From: Phanerochaete sordida
Lineage: Eukaryota; Basidiomycota; Agaricomycetes; Polyporales; Phanerochaetaceae
Length of the DNA: 64,000 bases
Assembly: GCA_019973155.2 (NCBI GenBank)
Contig: BPQB01000118.1
Coordinates: 1 to 64,000, forward strand
Direction: 5' to 3'
The position numbers and the translations under genes are program-made. This document shows positions 21,035 to 32,863 of this stretch, piece after piece. Below the pieces are notes generated by a model that saw only the letters and a program-made list of their open reading frames with translations, searched no databases and was not told the DNA's origin. The number at the start of each line of letters is the position of its first letter. The stretch's first letter is position 1.

Positions 21035-21435
21035 AGGGGTCCTTCCGAGAGCTAGGCAGACCATGCTACCAGCTCTGCGGGTCCATGATGGACGTATTCC
21101 GCCCAGTGCAGGGCGTGTTCGCCAAGCGCTTGAAGCGCAGCGTGTATAGAGGTCGCTACTCTCGACCTGGTACGGCACCTCGTCCTTCGAGCTGCCCGGA
21201 AAATAGTTGCACCATCAGCGGGAAGACAAACGGTAAACGAAGGGCAGGCGCGTGCACCTTTGTTGGTCGCGACGATCTCGAACGTCTCGGATTCGCGGGG
21301 CTTGAACACGGCGCGCGAAGGCATGACCGACCACCCAAAGAAGGTGTGCTCCGCGACGAGGTGCAGCGTGCCGGCGTCGGAGTTGTTCAGAGGGTGATGG
21401 TGTAGGAGTACGGGTTGATGTCCTCGACGGTCATG
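21035..21435 (-). pseudogene. Frameshifted relic of a beta-rich family gene
   Basis: Minus-strand DNA from an ATG near 21435 encodes a strand ending in S-Y-T-I-T-L, then after a one-base frame change N-N-S-D-A-G, a G-W-S-V-M-P-S-R turn and a F-K-P-R-E-S-E-T-F strand, as in exon 1 of relatives. Beyond an intron-like gap come V-P-Y-Q-V-E-S-S and, in another frame, L-R-F-K-R and G-R-N-T-S-I-M-D-P, matching the x-Y-F-K-C and G-N-T-V-x-V-x-P strands. At least two frame changes and the lost E-G-x-V start mean it is most likely a pseudogene. Sequencing errors could also produce this pattern. Confidence 0.55.
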
Positions 21436-22136
21436 ATGTGTACCTGAAGTGTCTAGGGGAAAGTCTGGGAAAAGACTGGGGTCCAACGTCGAGATTTGTC
21501 GGGCTTATATCTGCGTATGTAAGTGGCGAGAGAAGTCGAGAGCGTCGAAGAACAGGGCACTACTTGCGGGGCAGTCAGCGGGCGACGCGGGCCAGACGCA
21601 CCTGGACCACAAGGCGCAGCCTCCAGCTTCCACAGGAGGTACTCGTATGTCGCCCGCTTTCCTCTTCGCGCACAGAATAGCCTTGCAGAAGCACGCCACA
21701 GCGCCGTACGGAGGAGAAGAGTGCTCTAGGGCACCCATGGGCCTCAGCAAGCCCTGCTACGAGCAGACACGCTCCACGCACCTGCGCGAAGATATGTGCC
21801 GCACCAGAGGCAAGAAATACAGGCAGTACAGCAGGTGCGGCTTCAGGAGACGTGTGGCTCCTGGGGAAGAAAGGCCTGAGATAGAACCTCCGCCTTCGAC
21901 GTGTTGGATTTGACTTGCCCCGCCGCATTCTGGCGCTAAGCCTCTGAAGGTCGGATATATCTGTGCTTCAATAATCGGAAATGCAGAAACTGAAGAGGCA
22001 GGCAGGACTATACATTTTTGCTGGAGACTGTATCGACGAGGTGGAGGTCGCGGTCGAAGTCGAACGCGATCCTGAGACGCTTTCGGAGGTTTGGGCGCTA
22101 CAGCGGAGGCAACACGTGGCTTTCGGCCATGCGTCT
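21436..22136. other. Intergenic, no supported gene
   Basis: Long open frames occur on both strands at 21.45-21.93 kb, but none shows a domain. The stretch is unmatched in the second copy of the segmental duplication that begins just to its right. Confidence 0.4.
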
Positions 22137-23240
22137 GTGCTGCCGTCGAATGCACAGCTCGACCCTTGCCCAGCTCTTTACCCGCATACGGCACACGTTT
22201 TAAATCATCTCGCACGAATAGCCGCATAACCCGCGTACCATCCCAGCGCCAGACATAGATGCTTGGAAGGAGGATTCGCGGCCCGCTCCTCCACTAGGAC
22301 CCTAGTCAATCGATTGATACGCGCTGCGTAGAGTGCTCGCAGCCAATGCGGTAGTGAGCCAAGCGTACCCAGTGCCTTCAAACCTTTGAAGGAAGTTTCA
22401 AATTACATTTGAGGGGACTGTGGACCCTAGGTGGAAGTGTCAGTGGGTGCCTGAGCGTACATGGAAGCCGAAGGTGACCCATAGGGTTCGATGAATTAGA
22501 ACGTGCCGAGCTTATTTTTTTTGGTTAGATATGGCCTAGGCTGCTGACCATCCTTATGCTAGATCGAAATTACGCCCTCAGGCGATAACGTTAGCTCGAC
22601 ATAGTCAGCTGATAGTTGTAGCGCTGGCAGAGGTTCCATGTTCCTCAATCGCTACAGTCTACTTCGACGGAAGGCCCACTGGCTCTATCTAGCTAAGGTC
22701 CAACATACGCGTGATGCACCAAAGCTTTGGGTCAGCCTTGCGCCTCCGTTTAATGTGTGTGGGATATTGACGGATACATTTGGTCGGCTTCAGTCATAGG
22801 AGGCATCGAATATAGACGCGAGGCACGCTCTGTCAAAGTGCTTGGGCACGAGGCCAAGATGGCGCTTTGACAGGGCGACTCATCAGAGGCTCGACTTAGG
22901 TGAGTCGTCTATACCCAGTTTGCAGGTTGCAACAGAGATGGACTGAATAGGCAGCTGAGCATAATGGCAGCATATGATATGCCTACATACCTCGCTACTA
23001 GCAGTGTTTTTTTTCAGCGTCATCGGGTCTACATCCGGAGCCGAAGCCATTTCAAAACCTATTGGTACGACGAGGACTGGAGTCCTGCCACCGCAGATTC
23101 GTTCGATCGTTTCTCACCTCGCAAAGCACTCTAGCACCGTACGGGATACCTCTAAAGCACTGTTGCCATTCTCTCATTGTTTGCTTTGTCCAGAAATTAT
23201 GGCTGATTTTTCCCCGACCATCACCGTCAAGAACGGCTAG
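22137..23240 (+). repeat. Segmental duplication, left copy
   Basis: This stretch resembles 25,110-26,690. Clear matching blocks are 22,230-22,570 with 25,210-25,550, 22,650-23,005 with 26,105-26,465, and 23,005-23,235 with 26,465-26,690. About 80 bases here correspond to about 555 bases in the other copy, so one copy gained or lost roughly 475 bases. The copies have diverged noticeably, so the event is not very recent. Confidence 0.8.
23199..23240 (+). pseudogene. 14-codon stub of a beta-rich family gene
   Basis: Starts MADFSPTITVKNG and then reads TAG, at the point where the duplicate at 26,651 continues with the rest of exon 1. No exon 2 or tail follows. It marks the right-hand break of the segmental duplication: the start codon and first strand were copied, the rest was lost. 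Confidence 0.85.
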
Positions 23241-23917
23241 CCTTAGGCGAGCTCCGCGGCAAAGACCTCTCCCTACAACGCGTCGGACTCCTCTGCCCTG
23301 CCCTGCTTGCTTTTGAGTACTGAGTACGTCGGGAGCCTCGGTTGCAGGGTCATCGGGGACACGGTTAGTGAAGATAATACTACTCCATTTGGACGGCGAC
23401 TGCGGCGGCAAAAGCGGTGTTCGTGGTACAAGTCGAATGGTGCCCGGAGACGCTTTCAGGCATGAGCGGCAGCGTCGAGTGCACGTGTCCGTCGGGCCTT
23501 GCTCACCTGGCAGTTTGATGGCACCTTCGAGCAACCTCTCGAGGCGACTCGGACCACTGCACCTCTCTACGTCCGCATAAAATCTCGACCAATATGATCT
23601 GCAGTGGCTGGCTGCAGGAACTCAATTTCTATGTCACCCGCATCGAACCCATCTGGTAAGCGAATCGTAATGAGTTGGCGCATACATAGCAAAGCAAAAC
23701 GTGAATATGAATCTTTCGCTCTCTTCCCGTCCGTATGCACGACTCTAAAACCGTGACACTAGCGTAGTGCGAAGGGAAAGGGGGGGGGGGGGCGAACATG
23801 ACGCATTTATGCGTAGTATATGCATCATTGGCGACAGGGACTGTATCACGTGCGTAGCGGGCCCATCTGGCTACGGTAAATGTTCTGCGTCGGTAATCGA
23901 ACAGTCATTCCCTGTCC
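23241..23917. other. Intergenic with a G-run
   Basis: No supported gene. A run of 13 G lies at 23,780-23,792. The stretch is the 3' flank of the minus-strand gene ending at 23,918. Confidence 0.5.
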
Positions 23918-24927
23918 TCACTCTGACGGGCCTTTGATCTCAATGGTAGCTGGGCCGCGCATCATAAGCAATCACTCAGCAATCACTCAAGGCATCGTGC
24001 TTTGCGCGGTAGACGTACCGTGTAGATCACCCCACGCGTTACAGTCGGCGGTGACGTCGAGGTTCGACTCCACCCTGACGGTGTTTCCTGTCCTGTGGTG
24101 TGCTGTGAACATGACCTTGACGTAGCCAACGTTATCGGCGAGGGTGTAGTACACGACGCCTTTTGCCACACCTGAAAAAACGTGAGCTTCTGTAGGCAAT
24201 ACAGACGAGAAAAATGTACCGAGGCTGTCGGGGCGGAGGCGAATATAGTCCCGCTCGAAAGGGTCGATGTAAAGTCGAGGCCTCGTTACCCAGCTCCCTC
24301 GTTCATCCTTGGTCTGGTCAAGGGGTGCGAGTTTCAGGTGAGAGTTTAGGGCTGAGTTCAAGATTTGAAGTGTTGCAGTGCCCTCTAGCAGTGTGGGATG
24401 TCAGTTTTGCCGGGCTTTCAAGACTAATCTCAATACGTACTAGGTAACGTCCTCGCTACAGAGCTGTCCCCGAGGAGGAATAAAGCGGCTACGACAGGTT
24501 GAATTTGTGATTTTCGTGCTCGATTTGTGGATGGTCCGCTCACCGCCGAGTGGGACGCCTAATTCGTTGAACTTCAACGTACCGACGTGGTTGACGCCAT
24601 TGACGATCGATAGCTTGTTGCCATCCTTCGTGCACTCGAATGTGATCTCGAGCATTTCGCCACAGGTAGCTTTGTAGCCCATTCTGCCATGCAATCCTTC
24701 TGCGACCACAACGTCAGACAGCTAGCTGCATGTGAGAGACGGATGAGAACTAGAGGCGCACCGCCACCCTCAGGATGTACCGAGAACGTGTCGCTCTCGT
24801 CGCGCTTAATGTCCCACCGTGGCCGCGGCTCCCATCTGCAGTCTTGAGCGTGCGCGTAGACAAGGTTCCACTTGTGCGGGTCGTCATCGCGGTTGACGAT
24901 GGTGATGGAGGAGAAATACTCAGCCAT
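23918..24927 (-). CDS. Double beta-domain (A-B) family protein
   Basis: Six exons: 24927-24762, 24699-24544, 24488-24441, 24384-24220, 24171-24019, 23949-23918. Total 720 bases (239 residues), all junctions phase 1. Domain A: S-S-I-T-I-V-N-R, L-V-Y-A-H-A, R-W-E-P-R-P-R, E-S-D-T-F-S-V, then G-R-M-G-Y-K, I-T-F-E-C, D-G-N-K-L. The 48-base linker exon has the same length as in the other double-domain genes at 28.7 and 43.9 kb. Domain B: T-L-Q-I-L-N, G-S-W-V-T-R-P-R, E-R-D-Y-I-R-L, then K-G-V-V-Y-Y, V-M-F-T-A, W-G-D-L-H-G. The usual Cys of the x-F-x-C strand is absent in domain B. Short tail A-T-I-E-I-K-G-P-S-E. No signal peptide. It is transcribed away from the gene at 26,651. Function unknown. 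Confidence 0.8.
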
Positions 24928-25109
24928 GCTATCTTGGTGGATATAGTGAGATGCGCAAGTGTTTGTTGTACAGACATGGTACATACGCACAGAATATGCT
25001 TTTTGGACTCGGTACGTTCTGGCGTCAAGAACTCTGGAGCATCTTTATGCAATACCTGTGCACGCAAGGAAGCACGACTTCGACCTGCGTCGTGCGCCCA
25101 ATCCCGATA
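24928..25109. other. Start of the intergenic region between two divergent family genes
   Basis: Upstream side of the minus-strand double-domain gene. The spacer between the divergent genes continues to 26,650 through the duplicated segment. No gene seen. Confidence 0.4.
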
Positions 25110-26690
25110 TGTGTGCTGCCTTCCAACGCACAGCGAAACCCTTGTCCTGCTCTTGGCCCGCCGCATGTACAAGGCGCGTGATCCAGCCGATTCTACACAA
25201 TTAAACGAATAACCCGCGTACCAATCCAGCACCATAGATGCTAGTAGGAGGATGCGCGGTCCAGCGCGCCCATTCACAAGGACCCTAGTCAATCGATTGA
25301 TACGCGCGGCGTAGTGCTCGCATGCAATTCAATCATAATCCAAGAGTACGCGGGATCTTCGCGCCTTGGAAGCAAGTCTCAATAGATTTCAGGGGACTGC
25401 CAGACCCTATGTGGAAGTGTCAGAGCTTATTCTAGCGTGCATGGAAGCCATATGCGACCCACTAGATTCGATTTATGATAATCGTCAGACCTTCCCATTT
25501 GGTTAGATATGTTCGGGACTGCCAGGCTGCCCCCCTAGTCGATCTTTTTCAAGCATCGGTGAAGAGGCTCTATAGGTTCTTCAAGACAATCGCTCGCTAA
25601 GTGCTCATATTGGGCCCTGATGCTATGCTGTGAAGACAGCTGATAGCCTATCGGGTGCAGGTCCAGTGATGAGGAATAACTAGGCTTTGACTGTACGCGT
25701 TGCCATATTTGAGGACAAAAGGTAAGTGCTGGCGAGAGTATCTGGGTATTTGAAAGCGAAGCGACAGCTCACAATTCGATGGAGCGCGGCCAGCCTGCAC
25801 GAAGAAAAGCTGGAGGTTATCGTGACCTGAGCGGCAGTGTTCTCTTGTGCCGCACAAGCTTTCCATCTGTCTTTGACCATCGTCACGCGTATGCGAAACA
25901 TTGTGCATGTCGGAAGACACGCAGAAAATATGGGACCCACGAGGCCCATGAAAACGTGCGTGAGCAACCCAAATCTTACATGACATGTCGAAGCCTTTGG
26001 ACGCGTTATCTCGGATCGACGGTACGTCCTCGGGTAGCCGCACCAGCTTTGCATAGTAAGCTGGTAGCTGTGGCTCTGATAGACTTCCCGTGTTTCTAAG
26101 TTGCGACAGTACGATTTGACTGAAGGCCTTCTAGCTTTTTCCAGCTAGGGTCCAAGGTGTGCGTGACGCACGAACGCTACGGGCCAGCCTCACGCCTCTA
26201 TCTCATATGCGTGGGATATTAACGGGTGCACATGTCACCTCCATCCAGGCACAAGATCGAAGAATCAAATGCAGACACGAGGCATGCTCTGGCAAAGTGT
26301 CTAGGCACGCGGCCAGCATGGTGCTTTAGCAAGATGATCCGTCAGTTGCTCCAGTTCAGGTGAGTTGTCTATACTCAGCTCGCAGGTGGCAACAGAGATA
26401 AACTGGCTAGGCCACTCAGCGCGATGGAAGTATACGCTATACCTGCCTTGCTACTGATAATGTTCACAGCACTCCTAGGTCCACATACGGGGCTTGCGTC
26501 GGCCTAGGATCTACGTATAAGACGAGAACTCGAGTTATGCGTCCTCAGACTCGCTCCAACTTTCCACACATTGCAAAGCACCCTACCACTGTACGAAATC
26601 CTTCTCCAGTCCTGTCATCCCCCTCTCACTGTTTTCTCCATATAGGAACCATGGCTGATTTTTCCTCGACGATCACTGTCAAGAATGGCT
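25110..26690 (+). repeat. Segmental duplication, right copy
   Basis: Second copy of the 22.1-23.2 kb segment. It carries an extra stretch of about 475 bases within 25,550-26,105 and ends inside exon 1 of the intact gene at 26,651. In both copies a minus-strand family gene or relic lies to the left and a plus-strand family gene or stub to the right, so the duplicated unit may have been a divergent gene pair with a common upstream region. Confidence 0.8.
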
Positions 26691-27109
26691 ACAGCTCCTC
26701 TCCCCTGTCGCGCATTTCCTACAGGGCCAGTCAAGGCAGCTGGATCACTCCGCCGCGCTCTGAGGTCGGTCCCGCCGAGAGCGACGTCTTCAAGCTGGGT
26801 GCCTCCAACAGTGAGTCAACAGAATTTCCACCTTTCCTTGCGACTAAAATAGCCTACGAACGCTCCGTCCATTTCCCCAGACGTCTCTGAAGGCGAGGCC
26901 ACCTACAGAACCACCTCTGGGGCTCAGTTTAAGGTGTATTTCCGCTGCGGCAGCAACGGAAACACTGTGGCTGTGACACCTCCCCAGTTTGCCAGCGCCC
27001 AGTTCAATGCTTCGGGAACTCCCCTCGCTGGTGCGCTCACCGTTCCGTGCCTATATCCTATCCAGTCACTGAGTAATCTACAGGTACCACTCAGGTGCTC
27101 GAGAACTGA
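26651..27109 (+). CDS. Single-domain beta-rich family protein
   Basis: Three exons (26651-26810, 26881-27030, 27084-27109), 336 bases, 111 residues, phase-1 junctions. MADFSSTITVKNG opens the protein. Then G-S-W-I-T-P-P-R, E-S-D-V-F-K-L-G, and in exon 2 V-S-E-G-E-A-T-Y-R-T-T-S-G, V-Y-F-R-C, G-N-T-V-A-V-T-P and P-L-A-G. The tail is T-T-Q-V-L-E-N. No signal peptide, so cytosolic or unconventionally exported. This is the cleanest example of the single-domain type, with exon lengths 160/150/26 that recur in several other members. A distant likeness to aegerolysins (strand order, G-x-W early, E-G turn, aromatic-F-x-C strand followed by G-x-N) is inferred only. Confidence 0.85.
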
Positions 27110-28655
27110 GTGGTTGGCTGCGTGTAGGAGAAATGTACTTGTATGCGCTCTGTCTCTGATAACTCTACCTACGGCTATTCTGAACGTCCTCTCGCCCAAA
27201 TATGTTGCGCCCGTGCCTCGCTCGCACGCTACGCCATAGACAGGATGACGAAGAATTATTCTGGTAGTAGCTAAGTTCCAAGCAATGTAATATCGATATG
27301 ACCGCATAATAAATCTGTGGGCGGACCTCAGAGCGTACAGGTTCTGTATAGGCTAACTATGCGCGGACTCCGCGTTGCGCAGGTGCCACAAGCATGCTCT
27401 GTAACGCGATGCTTCATGTGAGCCCTCTGCCATTACAGGAAGATATGCTGCTTGGTAGGTCGTCTAGATTGAGTCATACAGTACTTCGAATCATCTTGAC
27501 TGGTTTCAAAACGTCTAGCATGGTCACCAACACGCCGTTACGTGACATCTAGTAGACTTAGTTTGGGTGTTCTTCGGCACAGTCAGATGGTCCGTGTACC
27601 GATACCGCGAAGTTCACATGTGAGCATGCGTGTATCACGCGGCCATTTTAGCTTGGCATGGAAACGTAGAAGAGTCCGATGCGAGGACCCTTGTCTGCAA
27701 TGGCATACTATAATGTTCCTTGAACTTCGTCAAACCTTGTGCGTGAATAGGCTGTATATAAAAAGAAGAGATACCTTGTTGGGTCCGAGCCGTCTACGCA
27801 AATATTGGATTGTGGTTGCACTGAGAAGCCCTCAGAACCTTTTCCAGTGCATGACTTACGCCAGCAATAGCAGGCCGTATCACTATGGTTCCACTATTGG
27901 TACGTTAATCGCGGAAATTTTGCGGTAATGCGCATTCAGTTCTTCGACCATATCTGACCCAGGCACCGAGACACGGCAAGCTAAATTTGGGGCCCTTTTG
28001 GGCTCTCATCCTAGCACGCCTCACGATTTCATCTTCGATCATCTTTCAGCACAGTACGCTGCCGGATCCAATGGCGCAATGAGCTATACTAGCTCTTGAT
28101 GACCAGGGTCCGTATTGCAAATTGCCCGTTTACGATAATTTGCACGGATGCACGAGCTATCTGTACACGCTTTGAACGGAGATTTTTCGACACCTTTCAT
28201 ATACTCAGTTCACTAGATGTTCCGGCCTCAGATATCTCGCACGTTAAGGCACCAGTGTCAGCCGACATATTGTGCGAGAACAGATGGACATCGATGGACC
28301 CGTCTCACGTGGTAGCGTACATCATTTAAAACCAATTCCGCCGAAATGAAGGGCTTTACTAACATGGAACGTTGTACTCGCTTCCTCTTGAAATCCATTG
28401 CTTCGTAACTTCAGATACGTGCTCTCAGCGTGTTTGTCAGCGTGCGCCTGGCAATCATCGATAGAGCAGCTCATATGAAGCCTCACCACCCCGAAGTGGG
28501 GCGTGCTACCCCAAGCACCCGGTATATTCTTGCTCTCATTCGGACGCAGTCTACCCGTGCATACGCCCCTGTTTTAATCCTGCAGAAACGACCACATCGT
28601 GAGTATTAAAGATACTTCAAGCATCATCTTCTGACTGTTCGTCGCAGGATCTATC
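27110..28655. other. Intergenic, no supported gene
   Basis: About 1.5 kb of relatively AT-richer DNA. Frames at 27.54-27.93 and 28.10-28.33 kb have no motifs. A tatatt-like box near 28,521 could serve the gene starting at 28,656. Confidence 0.45.
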
Positions 28656-29664
28656 ATGTCAGATTACTCGTCTACCGTCACCATCGTCAACCGCGCTATC
28701 AAGGCGCATCGGTTGGATGTGATTTACAGTCATGCGCACGATGGAAGATGGGAAATGCATCCGCGAATGTTCATCAAGCCAACGGGTAGCGACACGTTCA
28801 TGGTTCACAGTGAGCCAGGTGCGTCTTTGTTCCCATCGTACCAGTCGATGTGCTTGCTCACATCCGCAGGTGGTTCTGGTGGTAGAGTGGGCTACAAAAC
28901 CGTCTCTGGATCTGTAATCGAGATCCGCTTTCGGTGCGGGCCAGAGGGCAATACGGTGGATGTGGATGCTGGACGCCTCATTGGGGCTGTGACATATAAT
29001 GAGCTTGGAAATCCACTTCTCTGTGAGTATTACTCTTGGCTTGGAGGGCCCGACATCCCGTAGCAACGCCTCTTGTGCTAATCTCCCTGCACGATAGGTG
29101 CTGTGTCACTCGTGGGAGATAGCTCGGTGTCCAACACGGTGCCGTGTACGTATCGCAACAGCTTTGACGAGGCTTATATCCCTCTTGACAAAATTTGACA
29201 TTGTGGCAGTGGGGTCTGCGACACTGTACATGCAAGCCGGTGGTGGCCCTCCTACCTTGACATGCATCGGCTCCAGCCGCCTGCGCGGACGATGGATTAC
29301 CCAGCCGCGACCTGTCATCTTGGCAGACGAACGGGACATCATTCGGCTTGCTCCAGACAAGACTGGTAGACCCGACCACATGTTAACTACCCTCTGCAGA
29401 CGTCTGACAGATTGCTAGGCGTCGCAGAGGGAAACGTGACCTGGAAGCTCGATAACGGAGGCACGGTGAAGGTCTACTTCAAATGCTGCGCGCGCACGGG
29501 GAACGTTGTTGAGTTGCCGAACGATCAGATGAATATTCGCCTCGACTTCAACACATGGGGAGACCTTAACGGTGAGTGCTACTACACTGAGATCGATGAA
29601 CGGCTTGCTCACTTTGCTTTTTGTCCCTTATTCTTCAGCTCACATGCAGCTTCTGCAGTCCTGA
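28656..29664 (+). CDS. Double beta-domain (A-B) family protein
   Basis: Six exons: 28656-28818, 28870-29022, 29098-29145, 29210-29365, 29419-29571, 29639-29664. Total 699 bases (232 residues), all phase 1. Domain A: S-T-V-T-I-V-N-R, V-I-Y-S-H-A, G-R-W-E-M-H-P-R, S-D-T-F-M-V, then G-G-R-V-G-Y-K-T, I-R-F-R-C, G-N-T-V-D-V. Linker exon 48 bases. Domain B: S-A-T-L-Y, G-R-W-I-T-Q-P-R, E-R-D-I-I-R-L-A, then A-E-G-N-V-T-W-K-L, V-Y-F-K-C-C, G-N-V-V, W-G-D-L-N-G. Short tail A-H-M-Q-L-L-Q-S. The order and exon pattern match the double-domain genes at 24, 44 and 53 kb. No signal peptide. Confidence 0.85.
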
Positions 29665-29960
29665 ATCTTTACATGCGCCCAGAGCACCTGGGTCGGAGCG
29701 TAAGGAAGGCTGTAGGACGTCTTGATCACAAGTTGACATACTTCTGCGCAATGATCCGTTGTGTTTGCATATGGTGTGCCGTTCATATGTATTGCCGTAG
29801 GCTCGCAGTCAGATTCCTCAGTACTATCAAAGAAATACTACGCAAAACAGATGATGCGCATTACAACCCACACAGTACCACATTTCGAGCCACATCATCC
29901 ACCGCGGAACGCACGAGATGACCACTACCACCAAAGGTCTCGGTACAAGGCAATCACCTA

Positions 29961-31290
29961 TTACCGCCGGTTACTTAGTCCCACCGAGTGCCGGAAGCAG
30001 CTCGTCAGCTCAAGTGCTGGTCCTTCGATCTCCACATCAGGTATCAGCTCGAGCAGCGTAGCCAGCGCCTCGACAGGAAGATCGTCTTCGTCGTCCACGG
30101 CATGGCGAATGCGTGTGCGCGGAATCGGAGCAGCGGCCTCTATGCGCGCGTGTACCACGCCGGGGAGCGCCTCGAGCAGAGTTTCGACGTTGGAGAATCT
30201 GCCAGTCTCGTCGAGGGAGAGCCCTGATAGCTCGGGTAGTAGTGGTATTGAGCGATCGTCGTCGGCAAAGAGGAGCGCGAGCGCCCTGGCACAGCCTGTG
30301 CCCGAGATGACAAGTTGCCCGGCTTCGGGGACGCAGGCGAGTGCAGCACGGACTATGCCCGTCGCGCGCCCGTCGAGCACGGCAGGGTCGATGCGCACCG
30401 TGCGCACACCGGCGAGCGGCAGGGCAGCGCACGCTCTCGATATCAGATCTGCGTCGCTCGGGAGGTCGAGCTCCAGGAGATTTGGTGCCCAGTTCCAGCC
30501 TGGATGCGGACCGCCTGCAGCCAAGCGAACGTTGTTTCCGGAGGTCGAGATGGAAAGCGTGCGCAGAGTGCCGCGGACGACGCTTGCCTTGATGCGGGAG
30601 ACCGCGTCGGTCAGCGTGCAGGGGTCAACTGTGTAGTCCGAATTGTCGTTGCGCACTTTGACGACTACGCGCGGAGGGAGTGCGAGCGCTTGCAGCAGCG
30701 CGAAGGCGTTGCCGCCGGAAAGGTCCAGGGTTACTGCACGCAGCTGAAGTAGGACTATTGGGCCGAAATGACCACCGGTAGAGGCCTTGCCAAAGCGAAC
30801 GTCAGAAAGAGTGAGGTCGGTGAGGTTCGGCAAGTTGCGTAGGAACGAGAGAAATGTAGGCAGTTCTGGAGCGAAGAAGGTTGGGTCGGCGGCGTACATG
30901 CGAAGGACCTTGAGGTTGGCAAGTGACTTCGTCTGCGCAATCGCGGACCAGCCGACTGAGTCCGAGAAGCCGTGGAATGAAAGGCCCTCCAGATTTGGAG
31001 CTTTGGCGAGGAGAGCGGACCATGGCGACACGCTCGAGCACGGCGAAGAGAGACGGAGGCGTATGAGGTGCAGTGCATCCGATTCTACAGTGGAAGGGGT
31101 GGAACAGGCCTGTTTCTCGACGAGATTCTGGACATGTGCGTTGAGTAAGAGTTCGCCGTCTATGGAACAGGGGCTGTTTGACAAAAATTCTGCCAGTTTG
31201 GCAGCTTTGGAGTGGTCATCCTGAAGGCCTGTGATAGCTCAGCCGAGAGCACGTATATAATATAAAGGAGTACGTACCGTTGTGTGCCAT
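29961..31290 (-). CDS. Leucine-rich F-box-family protein without the F-box
   Basis: The best start is the ATG at 31290-31288: M-A-H-N-G, then a 49-base intron (GTACGT...ACAG) and the long open frame to 29961. The spliced N-terminus reads on into A-A-K-L-A-E-F-L-S, which matches the helix that follows the F-box in the full-length relatives (A-K-I-V-A-G-L-L-S at 62 kb, A-T-L-L-L-D-L-L-S at 10 kb). The remaining approximately 400 residues are leucine-rich: L-E-G-L-S-F-H-G-F, L-K-V-L-R-M-Y, L-T-D-L-T-L. No L-P-x-E-I/L-x-x-I-F motif is seen, nor one in the 300 bases upstream. It may be a decoy or a recruited substrate-binding module; function unknown. Confidence 0.7.
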
Positions 31291-32863
31291 GCTACGAGAT
31301 AGTATATGATTCGTTATGTCTCACGCTCGCCGACGTTTTATACGTTGGGCGGCGGGCTTCATGTCAATGCTCCTGCGCATTCAGGCGACGTCAGACAATG
31401 AAGCTGTGGCCAGTGCGAACGTCCTTGCCAACGGCCCCACCTGGATTTGTCACAAAATGCTGAGATTTTGAAACACTGGCTGCGCACGACTGTGGCCGGT
31501 GCAGCTCACAGCCGCGACTCTTTGTCCAGGCGTCGTGGTGCCGGCCTGGCTTCTCGTCGGATTCAGATGCGTCTACGTTTTCAGAGAATTGAGCGACCAT
31601 CCTATAATACTTTTGAACCTACAAAACTCGATCATGTTTCTTGGTTTGAGCTTCTGCGTCAGTCGTCGTGCACTGCACGCTGTGGTGAACATGAAAGCGC
31701 AGCCTTGCCAAATTTGGGCCCAGGGCGGGGACAATAGCATCACGTGATTAATTAACGTGAACGCTCGTCGGGTCGCCGCCGAGGGCGCGGACAACGCCGG
31801 CGCCCGCAGCACCTCCGCAACGCTCTCCAGCCTTTCCTCGAACTCTGTGTACTCCAACTTGCACGCAAATAGTGCAACTAAATATGTCGCGTATTTCCAG
31901 GACTGTTCTTCCGCTGCGAGAGCTACGGGTGGACGGCTTGAACTCGTTCGAGGCCAACTGTGTGGGGCTCAAGCATGTATGTCCTGCTTATTGTGGTCTG
32001 CGTGCATTGCCCGCCGCCTTCTGAATCATGTCTACATCCCACAGGAGCGGGGGGCTCTCGTGCTTGGACATGATTAGGAAGCACCTTGCACCCCTTTGTC
32101 TGAGCTTTGACGCGGCGACGTCGCATAAGAGTGCCCTGCCACAGCACGCGGCGTGACAGGCGTGTTGCTGCGCAAAACGCTGAGGCAGCAAATGCAGCAA
32201 GGGCGCCGCACTGCTTCACAGACGGCGAGACTGGGGACGGGCTGCTGCGCCCTCCGGACGTCGCACGTCCCCAGCTTCTTCACCCGAATTGTTCCCCTCT
32301 CTCACGGCGGGAACCATCACTGCTGACGTCTCGAGATCCGTTTGTTCAAGCACAGGGACAGGCACGAATTAGGTCACCAGGCGAATTGATGCCCCCGGTG
32401 GCTTCTTGTGGGATTGTCGTGTCATGCTTCCCGCGAGAAGTGTCAGGCGCCTTCCAAGCCTTGGAAGGTCCTCGTGCGTGACCACTGCGGTGCTTCCCAA
32501 ACCCTGCCTTGTAAAATCCGGTCCTACAAATTACGGATCGCTTACGAGACGTACATGCATGGAAGATCCTCGCCAACTGGACACGATCTGGGGGTCAAAG
32601 GCTGATGTAGCCGACAGAGCGGGCTTGGCTAGGTTCGTGCGGTGAATGTTCATCGCCGCGCATCCTGACAGATCTCGCAACCATATGCATTCTCAACGTC
32701 TTCGGGGAAGAGCAGTGCGCGAAAATTATGTATATGTGAGTAAAACCTGCGGGCTCGCGTACTCCAAGTCCGCACAATCCAGCAGGAACCTGAGAACTGT
32801 GCGTTGTATCCATCCGTTTCATCACGAACCCCGCTCACTATCTGGCCGCCGTCTTTCAGAAAC
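31291..32863. other. Intergenic, one weak coding candidate
   Basis: A minus-strand frame at about 31,573-31,930 encodes a helical-looking segment (C-K-L-E-Y-T-E-F-E-E-R-L-E), and M-S-K-H-E-S-P-P-L-L-W-D stands upstream near 32,070. I cannot join them into a confident model or recognise a domain. The rest shows nothing. Confidence 0.25.

Noticed and set aside
23780..23792. 13-G run (also a 10-C run at 63,605-63,614)
   Set aside because: Simple homopolymers, prone to sequencing error; no structural or regulatory evidence.
31573..32076. Minus-strand gene with a helical segment
   Set aside because: No start-to-stop model with good splice sites and no recognisable domain; left as a weak candidate only.
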